From: Streptomyces sp. NBC_00568
GTDB taxonomy: Bacteria; Actinomycetota; Actinomycetes; Streptomycetales; Streptomycetaceae
DNA length: 64,000 nt
Assembly: GCF_026341855.1 (NCBI RefSeq)
Contig: NZ_JAPENW010000001.1
Span: 5,199,001 to 5,263,000 of the forward strand
Direction of reading: 5' to 3'
The notes below the pieces were generated by a model. It did no database searches, was not told the DNA's origin, and saw nothing but the letters and a program-made list of their open reading frames with translations. Below, in pieces: positions 1 to 11,478 of the stretch. Every line of letters starts with the position of its first letter. Positions within the stretch are counted from its first letter, which is position 1. A program made the translations under genes and the position numbers.

Positions 1-340
1 AGGCCGGATAGCGGTTGATGAAGACGAGCCCGGCCCGGATCATCGCGTCCAGCGCGTCCACCTTGCTGCCGCCGTCCCGGGCGGTCTTCTCCGCGGCCTC
101 CCGCAGCGAGGCGGTGAGGAGCCCCACGCCGTGCCGCAACAGCTCCTCGAAGAGGACCGACTTGCTCGCGAAGTTGTAGTAGACCGTGCCTTTCGCGACC
201 CCGGCCCGCTCGGCGATCTCGTCCACTGTGGTGGCGGAGAAGCCCTGTTCGGCGATCAGTGTGACGGCCGCCTCGTAGAGCTTCTGCCGGGTCGCCTCGC
301 GGCGGCTTCCGCCGCCCGCCGTGGTGCTGCTGCTGTCCAT
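1..340 (-). CDS. TetR/AcrR family transcriptional regulator (C-terminus beyond window)
   Basis: The gene reads leftward from an ATG at 338-340 and runs off the window edge, so only about 113 residues are visible. After a short Ser/Gly-rich leader, residues about 14-60 form a typical TetR DNA-binding domain, with a helix-turn-helix containing GVAKGTVYYNF. The ligand-binding half is only partly present. It lies 35 bases downstream of the YhgE/Pip gene in the same direction, so it is probably the last gene of that unit and its repressor. The palindrome at 3552-3577 in front of the unit is the obvious candidate operator. The family call is firm; the target is inferred from context, and the ligand is unknown. 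Confidence 0.9.
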   Translation of the reverse strand, partial: MDSSSTTAGGGSRREATRQKLYEAAVTLIAEQGFSATTVDEIAERAGVAKGTVYYNFASKSVLFEELLRHGVGLLTASLREAAEKTARDGGSKVDALDAMIRAGLVFINRYPA

Positions 341-375
341 GGCCCCGATTGTCACAGGAGCGCTCACGCGCTTGG

Positions 376-2431
376 TCACAGGCTCAGCTCCGGGTGCAGC
401 CGGTCGAGGGTCCACACCTGCTTGCGGCGCGCCGACAGGGCGGTGAGCGCGAGGGCTCCCACGGTGAACGCCGTCAGGACGAGGCACGCCGTCCGGACCG
501 GCTCGAGGCCGCCGCCGGTGATGAGCCTCCGGAGGGCCTCGACGACGTAACTCATCGGCATGAAGGGGTGGATCGCGTTGAAGAAGCCCGGACTGGTCTG
601 GACGGGGTAGGTGCCGCCCGCCGACGTCAGCTGGAGCATCAGGAAGGCGAGGACGAGGATCCGGCCCGCGGCCCCGAAGCGCGCGTTGAGCCACTGCACG
701 ATCGCCGCGAAGCAGGCCGACACCAGGAACAGGAAGCCCACCGTTCCGGCCGCCCGGACCATCTGGAGGCCGATCGCCCAGTGGAGCACCGCCATCAGGG
801 CGGCCGTCTGGAGCACGCCGACGACGGCGACCGGCAGCCAGCCCGCCAGAGCGATCCGCCACGCCGAGGCCCCCGCGGCGAGCGCGCGCCGGTTCAGCGG
901 CTGGATCAGCATGTACGCCACCATCGCGCCGACCCACAGGGACAGCGGGATGAAGTACGGGGCGAATCCCGTGCCGTAGTTGGGCGCCTTGTGCAGGTCC
1001 CTGGAGGCCAGCTGCACCGGGTCGGCCATGACCTGGGTGCGCCGGTCGCGGTCGGGCTTGTCGTAGTCGGGGATCTGGTCGGCGCCGTCGTGCAGTCCGC
1101 CGGCCAGCTTCCCGGAACCGCCGACGAGCTTGTACAGGCCGCCGTCGAGGTCGCTCGCGCCCGTCCTCAACTGTCCGACGCCCGTGTCGAGGTCCGCCGC
1201 GCCGGTCTTGGCGGTGCCGATACCGGAGTGCAGCCGCTTCGCTCCCTTGGCGACCGAGGAGGCGCCGTCGTTCAATTTGTTGATCTTGGAGACGCTGTCG
1301 TCGAGGTCCTCGGAGAGATGCGGCGAGCGGTCGGCGAGGGCCTGCGCCTGCTTCTCCAGCGTGGCCAGGTTCTTGTCCAGCTCGTCGAGGTCGCCGTCCT
1401 GGTCGTCGATCAGCGTGTTCACGTCGTCGGCGACCTTGACGACGTCCGCGGCGGCCTCCTTGGCCTTCTTCAGGTCGGGACAGGCCGCGTCGGGGAGCGG
1501 GAGGGTCTCGCAGCGCGCGCGGTAGACGGTGTTCAGCGTGTCGGACGCGGCGCGTGCGCCCTTGGCCGCGGCCGGGGCCGTCTTCACCAGGGTGTCGAGG
1601 TTGTGGCGGATCCCCGCGGCCGAGTCGGCGACCAGCCGGGCCGTGTCACCGATCGACTTCTCGTTGTCCTTCAGGAAGGGGCCGACCTTGTCCGCGACCC
1701 CGTTGACCTTGTCGGCCAGCGCCTGGGTGCCGTCCGCGACCTGGCGCGAACCGTCCTCCAGGTCACCGGCGCCCGTGTTGAGCTTCCTCAGGCCCCCGGA
1801 GAGCTTCCCGCTGCCCTTCTTGGCTTCCTTCAGGCCGTCCGCGAGGTCCTTGGAGCCCTTCTTCGCCTTGCCGATGCCGCCGTTGAGCTTGTCGGCGCCC
1901 TCGGCTGCCTGCACGGTCGCCCCGTGGATGTCCGAGAAGGAGATGAAGATCTTGTCGAGGAACGAACGTGAGGCCTTCGTGGACGCGGCCGTCCGTACCT
2001 CGCTGAACACCGTGCGGGAGATCTGCCCGACGATGTAGTTGTTCGCGTCGTTGGTCCGCACCTGGAGCGCACCCGTCTCGGGTGATTCCCCGGAACTGGA
2101 CGCGATCCTCTTGCTGAAGTCGCCCGGCATGGTCAGCGACAGGTAGTACGTGCCGTCCTCCACGCCGCGGCGGGCCTCGGCGGAGCTCACCTCGTGCCAC
2201 TCGAAGGTGTCGCTGTCGTGCAGCCCCTCGGTGATGTTGTCGCCGATCGTCACCTTCTTGCCGCCGGCCGTCGCCCCCTTGTCGTCGTTCACCAGCGCCA
2301 CGGGGATGCGGTCGAGACGGCCGTACGGGTCCCAGAACGACCACAGGTAGAGGGCGCCGTACAGCAGGGGCAGCAGCAGGAGCGCGGCGAGCGCGGCGCG
2401 CGGCAGCTTGCCCCGGCCGAAGCGGCGGAGT

Positions 2432-2460
<29 letters not shown>
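376..2460 (-). CDS. YhgE/Pip family ABC-2-type membrane protein
   Basis: A 694-residue integral membrane protein of the YhgE/Pip (phage infection protein) family. Residues about 19-41 form an N-terminal transmembrane helix followed by the typical WSFWDPYGRLDRIPVALVN entry into the extracellular region. A long middle region of about 400 residues has repeated LxxGxxxLxxG heptad-like segments (for example DLDTGVGQLRTGASDL), typical of Pip periodic coils. About five more helices lie in the last 200 residues. The ATG at 2458-2460 is chosen because the MRSPKLAALELRRF start matches family N-termini; reading further upstream only gives Pro/Thr-rich out-of-frame sequence. It overlaps the end of the ATPase-like gene by 29 bases, so the two are probably translationally coupled. 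Probable role: export or envelope function; substrate unknown. Confidence 0.88.
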
Positions 2461-3520
<1,060 letters not shown>

Positions 3521-3551
3521 AGATTCCCCATCCCCTGAAACATGGAACTAC

Positions 3552-3577
3552 TTTTGAACTGACTGGTCAGTGCAAAA
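3552..3577. promoter_or_regulatory. Candidate TetR operator, 26-bp inverted repeat
   Basis: The arms are TTTTG-a-ACTGAC and GTCAGT-g-CAAAA around a TG centre. All positions pair except the a/g step at 3557/3572. The site sits 31 bases upstream of the GTG of the ATPase-like gene, where a leftward promoter is expected, and 116 bases before the HEPN gene on the other strand. Size and symmetry suit a TetR dimer; the partial TetR gene at 1-340 is the candidate ligand. Confidence 0.7.
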
Positions 3578-3693
3578 ACTATCCCGAACTTTCGAGCGAA
3601 GCAAAAGCCCAGGTCAGAACGGATTGTCAGTGGCATACCTCACGATGGGCACATACGGCCACAGTGCTGTCACGCGACGACAGGAGGTTCGTC

Positions 3694-4248
3694 ATGGCCA
3701 GCAATTCCGCAGCCGCCGCCCGCCGGCGCCGCGCCACCGGCCCTGCCCCCTCACTGAACGGCCCGGCGAGCGACGTGCACCCTGTGCTCCGCCGGGCCAC
3801 GGCGCCACCCGCCGCCCTCGACCTGCTCTCCCAGGCCCGCACCGGGCTCGACGAGGCGACGGCCCTGGAAACGTCCAACGAGCGATACGCGACAGCCCAC
3901 TTGGCCGCGCTGCGCACCGCCGCCGCCGTGCTGGCCGCGCGAGGCCGCCCGGAACCCACGTCCCGACGCCGGGCCCGTATCCGCAGCGCCTGGGAAGTCC
4001 TCCCGGAGATCGCTCCCGAACTGACCGAGTGGAGCGCGTTGTTCGCCTCCGGGGCCACCCGCCGTGCCCGCGCCGAGGCGGGCATCCAGGGAGCGGCCAC
4101 CACTCGCGACGCCGACGACCTGATACGCGACGTCGCCATGTTCCTGCGCCTCGTCGAGCGGATGCTGGTGCTGCAGCCCGTGCTGCCCCAGCCCCGGCAG
4201 GACGGGGACCGGGAGCGGGCGGACAGGGGGGTGCCGGACGCGGGTTGA
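3694..4248 (+). CDS. SAV_6107-type HEPN domain protein
   Basis: A 184-residue protein starting at an ATG with GGAGG 6 bases upstream. After a basic N-terminus rich in Arg and Ala, residues 40-170 are predicted all-helical and match the actinobacterial SAV_6107-like HEPN family. A short RX4H motif (R64 to H69, in SNERYATAH) fits the nuclease motif of RNA-cleaving HEPN domains. The gene is divergent from the ATPase/Pip unit and is followed by a methyltransferase gene after a 302-base gap. HEPN proteins are often RNases or toxin-antitoxin partners; whether this one cleaves RNA is not shown. No nucleotidyltransferase antitoxin partner is adjacent. Confidence 0.75.
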   Translation: MASNSAAAARRRRATGPAPSLNGPASDVHPVLRRATAPPAALDLLSQARTGLDEATALETSNERYATAHLAALRTAAAVLAARGRPEPTSRRRARIRSAWEVLPEIAPELTEWSALFASGATRRARAEAGIQGAATTRDADDLIRDVAMFLRLVERMLVLQPVLPQPRQDGDRERADRGVPDAG

Positions 4249-4270
4249 CCGCGGCGGTGTCGAGGACGGG

Positions 4271-4345
4271 CCGGTGCGGGAACCTCACGTCCACCGGTAC
4301 GGGAACCTCGGATCGACCGGTACGCGAAGCCCGGATCGACCGGCT
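4271..4345. repeat. 23-bp tandem repeat, three copies plus partial
   Basis: Units begin at 4271, 4294, 4317 and (partial) 4340. Each starts CCGGT(G/A)CG and continues GGAACCTC in the first two units or CGAAGCCC in the third, ending with (C/G)(G/A)TC(C/G)A. They fill part of the 302-base gap between the HEPN and methyltransferase genes, just after the HEPN stop. I see no open reading frame or hairpin that explains them. Confidence 0.8.
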
Positions 4346-4550
4346 TCGGGGCATCGGGCGGACCCCGGGGAGGCCACCGGCTCGGCGCCCGTCCGGCACC
4401 CGCTCGTCACGCGATGCGGCGCACGTGAGACGGAGGATCGTTCACGGCGGCGGAGGCAATAGGGTGGAGGCGCCTGCTGCCTCCCCGCCGGGAGGCCCGA
4501 AGATCGCTCCGCCGTTCAACAGGCGGTGCCGCGCCGAGGAGTCAACTGCC

Positions 4551-5321
4551 GTGTCGGACCCGATGCGCCCCCGCGCTTCTCTCCGTACCGCCGTGGTCTG
4601 GGAGGTCCTCAAGGACGCCCTGGACCGCCGGGTCAAGGCCGCCGGGCGGGAGTCGCTCGACGTGCTGGACACGGGTGGCGGCAGCGGCAACTTCGCTGTG
4701 CCCGTCGCCGGTCTCGGTCACCGTGTCACCGTCGTCGACCCCAGCCCGAACGCGCTGTTCGCGCTGGAGCGCCGCGCCGCCGAGGCCGGCGTCGCCGACC
4801 GTGTGCAGGGTGTCCAGGGCGACGCGCACGGACTCTTCGACGTGGTCGAGCGCGGCGGCTACGACGCCGTGCTGTGCCACGGCGTCCTGGAGTACGTCGA
4901 CGACCCGGCCGAGGGCGTCCGCAACGTGGTGGACGCGCTGCGGCCCGAGGGCGTGCTCAGCCTCCTCGCCGCCGGTCTGGGCGGCGCCGTGCTGGCCCGC
5001 GCACTGGCCGGGCACTTCAAGGAGGCCCGGCACGCGCTCGACGACCCGGACGGACGCTGGGGGGAGGGTGATCCTGTTCCGCACCGGTTCACCGCCGAAC
5101 AGCTCACCTCCCTGGTCGCCGGCGCGGGCCTGCACGTCGGTGCCGTGCACGGCGTACGGGTCTTCGCGGATCTGGTGCCGGGAGTCCTGGTGGACACCGA
5201 GCCGGGCGCCCTGGAGGCCCTGCTGAAGCTGGAGGCGGCGGCGGCCGAACTCGCCGCCTTCCACTCCGTGGCCACACAGCTCCATGTGCTCGGCGAGGCC
5301 CGGGGTACCGCCGAGGGCTGA
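4551..5321 (+). CDS. SAM-dependent class I methyltransferase
   Basis: A 256-residue Rossmann-fold methyltransferase. Motif I is LDTGGGSGNFAVP (about residues 42-54), followed by the acidic VTVVDPSPN loop that binds the SAM ribose, a QGDAHGL motif II/III, and YDAVLCHGVLEYVDDP as motif IV. The C-terminal part (HRFTAEQL...AGLHVGAVHGVRVFADLVPG) resembles the CmoA/UbiE-like group seen in Streptomyces. The GTG at 4551 is preceded by GAGGA; an in-frame ATG at 4563 is an alternative. Substrate unknown. Some related proteins are tRNA or small-molecule methylases, but nothing here decides. Confidence 0.85.
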   Translation: MSDPMRPRASLRTAVVWEVLKDALDRRVKAAGRESLDVLDTGGGSGNFAVPVAGLGHRVTVVDPSPNALFALERRAAEAGVADRVQGVQGDAHGLFDVVERGGYDAVLCHGVLEYVDDPAEGVRNVVDALRPEGVLSLLAAGLGGAVLARALAGHFKEARHALDDPDGRWGEGDPVPHRFTAEQLTSLVAGAGLHVGAVHGVRVFADLVPGVLVDTEPGALEALLKLEAAAAELAAFHSVATQLHVLGEARGTAEG

Positions 5322-5519
5322 GCCGCCTCCCGTGGTGCGCCGCTGATCAGGGGCTCGGCAGCAGATGGAGTACGCCACAGACCACCCGATCGAGTGCTCG
5401 GCGCCGTATGATCGAGGGAGACCGTCCGGCATGACGGACCGTTCGCTGGGGAATGCACGCCTCAGTACATCGGGTCGCCATGCCGGGTTCCGGTTGGCGA
5501 ATTGGCGTAGAGGGGCGGG

Positions 5520-5548
5520 TTTCACGGGGGCGATTCCCTGCCTATCCT
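5520..5548 (+). promoter_or_regulatory. Possible promoter for the DUF3040 gene
   Basis: TTTCAC at 5520-5525 and TATCCT at 5543-5548 are 17 bases apart and lie about 50 bases before the GTG at 5597. The match to the HrdB consensus is fair, not strong. The rest of the 275-base gap from 5322 shows no other clear signal. Confidence 0.4.
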
Positions 5549-5596
5549 GAAGGGGACCCCCGGTCGCCCCGGCGACTGCACGATGAGGAGGACTCC

Positions 5597-5995
5597 GTGC
5601 CGCTCTCGGAGCACGAGCAGCGAATGCTCGAGCAGATGGAGCGAGCGCTGTACGCCGAAGATCCCAAGTTCGCGACAGCGCTTGAGGGAAGCGGGCTGCG
5701 TACGTACACCCGGCGACGGGTTTACCAGGCGGTCGCGGGCTTCCTGGTGGGTATCGCGCTCCTCATGGCTGGAATGGTCGCAGTTCAGATCTGGCTGAGC
5801 GTGGTGGGCTTCCTGGTCATGCTGGGCTGTGCGGTGCTCGCCGTCACCGGTTGGCGCAAAGCTCCCAAGCCGGGTGAACAGCCGGCCGCGTCCGGCTCAC
5901 CCGCCGCACGCCGTCAGGGCCGGCAACGCCGCTCCATGATGGACCGCATCGAACAGCGCTGGCAGCGTCGTCGCGACGAACAGGGCGGTAACTGA
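5597..5995 (+). CDS. DUF3040 small membrane protein
   Basis: A 132-residue protein of the actinobacterial DUF3040 family. The N-terminus MPLSEHEQRMLEQMERAL is the family signature. Two adjacent hydrophobic helices lie at about residues 45-82, followed by a basic C-terminal tail rich in Arg and Gln. The GTG start is preceded by GAGGAG. It is flanked by a candidate promoter and a long terminator hairpin, so it is probably monocistronic. In Streptomyces a DUF3040 gene is commonly found near the dcw cluster. Function unknown. Confidence 0.88.
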   Translation: MPLSEHEQRMLEQMERALYAEDPKFATALEGSGLRTYTRRRVYQAVAGFLVGIALLMAGMVAVQIWLSVVGFLVMLGCAVLAVTGWRKAPKPGEQPAASGSPAARRQGRQRRSMMDRIEQRWQRRRDEQGGN

Positions 5996-6021
5996 GCCTC
6001 CGGCGTCGCAGCCGCAGACAT

Positions 6022-6071
6022 ACGCGTGAGGGGGCGTCCACCCGGGTCCGGGTGGACGCCCCCTCACGCGT
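6022..6071. terminator. Strong bidirectional terminator hairpin
   Basis: A perfect 24-bp stem (ACGCGTGAGGGGGCGTCC... paired with its complement up to 6071) around a 2-base centre, 27 bases after the DUF3040 stop. There is no U run, as is common in Streptomyces. It separates the rightward DUF3040 gene from the leftward tgpA operon. Confidence 0.8.
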
Positions 6072-6388
6072 GCGTTCGGGTGCCCGTGCGCATGCCGGTC
6101 GTGCCGGGCCGGGAGCCGCTCGGTCTCGGGGCTCTCCCTCGGGCCCCCGGGCTCCCTCCCGGGGCCGGGCAGCCCGCTCCCTCCCGGGGCCGGCCAGCCC
6201 CGGGGCGTCCCGGCGGCTCGGACGTCCTGAGAGCAACCGCCGGCGGTGCGAACCCGCCCGCCCGGTGCCCGGGACCCACGTTCAACGGCACCCGGCACAC
6301 CGGTGGCTGTGCCCACCCGTCCCGCCCTGCGGGGCGCCTGCCCACAGCGGGGAGCGGGTGCCCCGTCGCCCGTCGATCGCCCAGCCCG
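6072..6388. other. Intergenic stretch with GC-rich direct repeats
   Basis: No gene is supported here. It contains two near-copies of CTCCCGGGGCCGG followed by GCAGCCC or CCAGCCC (about 6155-6202). It lies between two convergent units and is bounded by hairpins on both sides. Confidence 0.5.
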
Positions 6389-6427
6389 TGACCGGCAGGC
6401 CGGCCGGTGCGGCCGGTCTGCCGGTCA
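6389..6427 (-). terminator. Terminator hairpin at the end of the tgpA operon
   Basis: A 17-base stem with one G-T wobble, TGACCGGCAG at the left and CTGCCGGTCA at the right, around GGTGC. The right arm includes the tgpA stop codon (6425-6427). Confidence 0.65.
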
Positions 6428-8815
6428 GGGGGTCTGGCTCGACGGGCGGTGCAGGAGGGCTTCCTTGCGGGCTGAGACGCGGGCTCCGAGGGTCGTCCAG
6501 GCGGCCGAGGCCGCCCAGATCACCCGGACGGCCGAACGCGGGGCGAGGAGAGCACGCAGACGGACGGGACGGCTCGCGGAGGCACTGAGGGCCTCCGCGA
6601 CACGGCGCGCGTCGTTCGCGAGTCCTGCCACCGGCCGGGGGTGCGGAGCGTAGAGAACCTGCTCCACGGCCGCGGCCAGCCGGTGCACCGCGGCCGAGGC
6701 CTCCGGATCGAGCTCCCCGATCCGGACGATGCGCTCGGCGGCCTTCCTCGGCGTCTGCGACTCCTCCGGCGCGATCCCGTAGTCCCACGCCGTATCGGTC
6801 ACCTCCAGCCAGGCCCCCAGCGTGTACGCCGCCACGTCCGCCTCCGTGCGGCCGTGGCCGCCGAGCCGGACGGTCCGTGTCCGCAGCCGCCACAGCATGG
6901 GCAGCAGCGGCACACCCAGGATCACGAGCCCGGCCAGCGCCAGCCCGAGGTTGTTCAGCCAGGGCCAGTCGTCGTCCTGGGCACCGACCGCCGCCGCCGA
7001 GGACTCGCTCGGGCACGCCGCCAGCTTCCGCAGCTGCGGCGAGCAGCTCTCGCTGGCCGACGGTGCCGTGGAGGGCGCCGCGGACACCGAGGACGAGGGC
7101 TTGGGCACGACCGGTGCGTCGTTGCCCGGGGTGTTCGTCTGGGTGTACGCGGGAACCGTGCCCCGGCTCGGGGTCGGCTCGAAGCGGGTCCAGCCCACGC
7201 CCTCGAAGTACAGCTCGGGCCAGGCATGCGCGTCCCGCAGGCTCACCGACATCGAACCGTTCGCCTGCGGAGACCCGGGCGTGAAGCCCACCGCCACGCG
7301 GGCCGGTATCCCCAGCGTCCGCGCCATCGAGGCCATCGCGAAGGAGAAGTGGACGCAGAAGCCCTCCTTGTCCTTCAGGAAGTTCGCGATCGCGGCGGAG
7401 CCGCTGCCGGCCTGCACCTCGGTGTCGTACCGGAAGTTCCCGCTGACGGCGAAGTAGTCCTGGAGCTTGACCGCCTGCTCGTAGTGGTTGGCGGAGCCCT
7501 TGGTGACCTTGCGGGCCGTGTCCGCCACCAGCGGGGGCAACGACTCCGGAACCTTGGTGAACTGGCGCCTCATCGCGGGCGAGGGCTCCGGGGCGCTCGC
7601 CAGCTCCTCCGCGGTCGGCTGCACCATCAGGCTCGTGACCTCGTACTGCACACCGCGGGTGTTCTGCCCGTGGTCACCGACGAGGGTGCGCCCCACGGGT
7701 TCGTACCGCCAGCTGCCGTCGATGTCGACCTTGCTGGCCGGATACGGCATCGGCAGCCAGTCCTGCGCGTACCAGTCGGCCGCCGCGATACGGGTCCGGA
7801 TCGTGGCCCGCTTGACGCGGTCGGCGAGACCGATCGGCGCCGGGAACGACTTCGGCACGTCCTCGATGTGGCGCTGGGCCGGCTTCCAGGCCGTGCCGTC
7901 GAATTCGTCCAGCGAGACGATCCGCAGATACAGGTCCTGCGTCTCCGCGGTGTTGGTGCGGTACGTCAGGACCGTGCGGTCCTCGTCCACGTTCAGGCTG
8001 TCGCGGAGTGAGACCAGCGGGTTCACCGCGGAGATCGTGCCGCCGCCCCCGGAGCCGTTGCCCACGCCCCGTCCCGTGGCGTCCAGCAGTCCGCCGTCGA
8101 GCGCGGGCAGGGCGAGCGGCACCACCAGGGCGACGCCCAGCGCCACCGCGCCGATCCGCCGCCCGGTGCGGACGGGCGCGACGGCGCCGTCCGCGGGCTC
8201 GGGGCCGGGAGCGCGGGGCGCTCCGCCGAAGACGCGACCCCACTGCGAGAGCCGGTCCCGGCCCTCGGCCAGCAGCAGCATCAGATAGCCGGCGGCCGCG
8301 AGCAGGAACCACAGCCAGGCCGCGCCGCCGCCGGAGAGGCCCGCGGCGACGGAGTACAGGGCGAGCAGCGGAAGGCCGGCGGGGGCGGCGCTGCGGTAGG
8401 TCACCGCGAGCGCGTCCACCGCGAGTCCGATCATCAGGACGCCGCCGACCAGCATCAGCCGGATTCCGTCCGACAGGGGTGCCGGAATCGAGTACCGGCC
8501 GACGTCGGCGCTGCCCGCCTGGAGGAGTGTCGCGAAGTGCTGGAAGGCCTCGGGCCCGGGGACGATACCGGCGACGGCCTGCTGCCGGGCGAAGATCAGC
8601 GTCAGCAGCATCAGCGTCACCAGAGCCTGTGCCGCCACGGTCAGCGGCCGGGCCAGCGGAACCCGCCGGGTCAGCGCGCCCACACCGGTCTGCACGGCCA
8701 CCAGGAACACCGCCTGGAAGATCCATGTCGCCGGGTCCACCAGCGGCAGCAGCGCGCAGGAAGCCAGCAGTGTGGCCGCGGCCGCGCACAGTGTCAGTCG
8801 GGCTCGCCCGCTCAT
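6425..8815 (-). CDS. Transglutaminase-like membrane protein (TgpA/DUF3488 family)
   Basis: A 796-residue membrane protein. The first 230 residues hold about seven hydrophobic helices (DUF3488). A large extracytoplasmic region contains a transglutaminase-like core, with the nucleophile Cys487 in EGFCVHFSFAMA and the His in RDAHAWPELYF followed by the GVGWTRFEPTP segment. A Ser/Pro-rich linker follows, then one more helix at about 620-640 and a cytoplasmic DUF4129-like tail. It overlaps the DUF58 gene by 4 bases and is third in a moxR-DUF58-tgpA operon, an arrangement widespread in actinobacteria. TgpA-type proteins are probable protein-crosslinking or cleaving enzymes; the substrate is unknown. 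Confidence 0.88.
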   Translation of the reverse strand: MSGRARLTLCAAAATLLASCALLPLVDPATWIFQAVFLVAVQTGVGALTRRVPLARPLTVAAQALVTLMLLTLIFARQQAVAGIVPGPEAFQHFATLLQAGSADVGRYSIPAPLSDGIRLMLVGGVLMIGLAVDALAVTYRSAAPAGLPLLALYSVAAGLSGGGAAWLWFLLAAAGYLMLLLAEGRDRLSQWGRVFGGAPRAPGPEPADGAVAPVRTGRRIGAVALGVALVVPLALPALDGGLLDATGRGVGNGSGGGGTISAVNPLVSLRDSLNVDEDRTVLTYRTNTAETQDLYLRIVSLDEFDGTAWKPAQRHIEDVPKSFPAPIGLADRVKRATIRTRIAAADWYAQDWLPMPYPASKVDIDGSWRYEPVGRTLVGDHGQNTRGVQYEVTSLMVQPTAEELASAPEPSPAMRRQFTKVPESLPPLVADTARKVTKGSANHYEQAVKLQDYFAVSGNFRYDTEVQAGSGSAAIANFLKDKEGFCVHFSFAMASMARTLGIPARVAVGFTPGSPQANGSMSVSLRDAHAWPELYFEGVGWTRFEPTPSRGTVPAYTQTNTPGNDAPVVPKPSSSVSAAPSTAPSASESCSPQLRKLAACPSESSAAAVGAQDDDWPWLNNLGLALAGLVILGVPLLPMLWRLRTRTVRLGGHGRTEADVAAYTLGAWLEVTDTAWDYGIAPEESQTPRKAAERIVRIGELDPEASAAVHRLAAAVEQVLYAPHPRPVAGLANDARRVAEALSASASRPVRLRALLAPRSAVRVIWAASAAWTTLGARVSARKEALLHRPSSQTP

Positions 8816-10175
8816 GTCCCACTACCCCCCGCGGTAGTACCTGTCGACGCCACGTGCGTGCGCTGACGGTCGGCCTCGCGCCACAGGTCCGCGAGCGACG
8901 CGCCCCGCGGCACCATGACGGCGGTCCAGCCCGCCTCGCGCAGCATCCGCAGCCGGTCCACGCTCCTGTCCAACGGGCCGGGCACTTCGCTCGGTTCCCG
9001 CACCCAGGACTCACTGTCCAGCAGAAAGGCGACGGCCCCGCCGCTGCGCTGGCGCATCTTGCCGAGCACGGTCGCCTGCTCCTCGTCGAGATCGCCGAGG
9101 AAGGCGATCAGCAGTCCTTCGTTGCCACCGCGCAGCACGTCGTACGCCCGGGACAGGCCCGTGCCGTCCGAGTGGTCGATGACGGCGAGCGTGTCCATCA
9201 TCATCCCGGCGGCGTCCGCCGATTCCTGGCTGGCGCCCGCGAACCCGTCGGCGCCCTCCCCGGGCACCGAGCTGCCGGTGTCCGTCAGAAGGCGGACCGA
9301 GAAGCCCCGTTCGAGCATGTGGACCAGGGTCGACGCCGTGCCCGAGACGGCCCATTCGAAGGCCGCGTCCGGACCCGCGCCCTGGAAGGCGATGCCACGG
9401 GTGTCGAGCAGCACGGTGCACCGGGAGCGCTGGGGCTGCTCCTCGCGGCGGACCATCAACTCGCCGTAGCGAGCGGTCAGCCGCCAGTGCACGCGGCGCA
9501 GGTCGTCGCCGTAGCGGTAGCCGCGCGGAATGATGTCGTCCTCGCCCGCCAGGGCCAGGGAGCGCTGCCGCCCGTCGCCGTACCCCTTCGCCTCGCCGGT
9601 CAGCCGCACCGGAGGCAGTGCCTCCACGCGCGGGATGACCGTCAGGGTGTCGTACGTCGAGAAGGAGCGGGTCAGCTCGCACATGCCGAACGGGTCGGTC
9701 AGCCGCAGCTGGAGCGGGCCCAGCGGGTAGCGGCCGCGCAGGTCCGAGCGCACCCGGTAGGACACCTCGCGGCGGCCGCCCGCCTCCACCCGGTCCAGCA
9801 CGAAGCGGGGGCGCGGACCGAGCACGTACGGCACCCGGTCCTGGAGCATCAGCAGGCCGGTGGGCAGGCGCGAGATGTTGTCCATGCGCAGATGGACGCG
9901 GGCCTCGGAGCCGGCGGGCACGCGCCCGGGGGAGAGCCTGCGGCTGCCCGCGACCCGGTAGCGGGTGCGGTACAGCACGGTCGCGCAGACCAGCGGGAGG
10001 GCCGCGAGGAGGAGGCCGACCCGGAGCAGATCGCTCTGCCCCAGGACGTACGCGCAGATCGCGGCGGCCACTCCGGCGGCCAGGAACGAGCGACCGCGTG
10101 TGGTGAGCCCGGCGAGCGCGGTGCGCAGCCCGCCCTTGTCCTCCTCGGCGGTGTGCCCCGTGCCCGCTTGCGTCA

Positions 10176-10179
<4 letters not shown>
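8812..10179 (-). CDS. DUF58 domain protein
   Basis: A 455-residue protein. Two hydrophobic helices at about residues 30-70 are followed by a beta-rich region, and then the DUF58 core with RRVHWRLTARYGELMVRREE (about residues 228-247) and a von Willebrand A-like segment (VLLDTRG). It has 4-base overlaps with the gene before (moxR) and after (tgpA), so the three are probably translated together. DUF58 proteins act with MoxR ATPases, probably as chaperone or assembly factors at the membrane. That role is known for the family and not shown here. Confidence 0.88.
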
Positions 10180-11213
<1,034 letters not shown>

Positions 11214-11478
11214 CCGGCCCTCCTCGGCCCTTTCCCGGGCCGACGCCCTGTGCGGACCGGCCCACCCCGAAACACGGACACCACGCGCGAAAGGTTCCGC
11301 GTGACGTCACACCCGCATTCTTGTTGCCGTTACCGGTTCGTGTCACTCGCCTGTGGATAACTGGCCGCGATATGTCAGGTTTTACGGCCCTTTGGGCAGC
11401 GGACGGTCGGGGTTTTTGGTGAAGAGAGGGTCCCACGGGCGGCCGAGGGTCGGCGACCGGGGGGTCCTGCGGTGCCGG

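Noticed and set aside
11352..11360. TGTGGATAA, a match to a DnaA box
   Set aside because: A single copy in a short gap, with no dnaA or dnaN nearby and no cluster of boxes, so not an origin.
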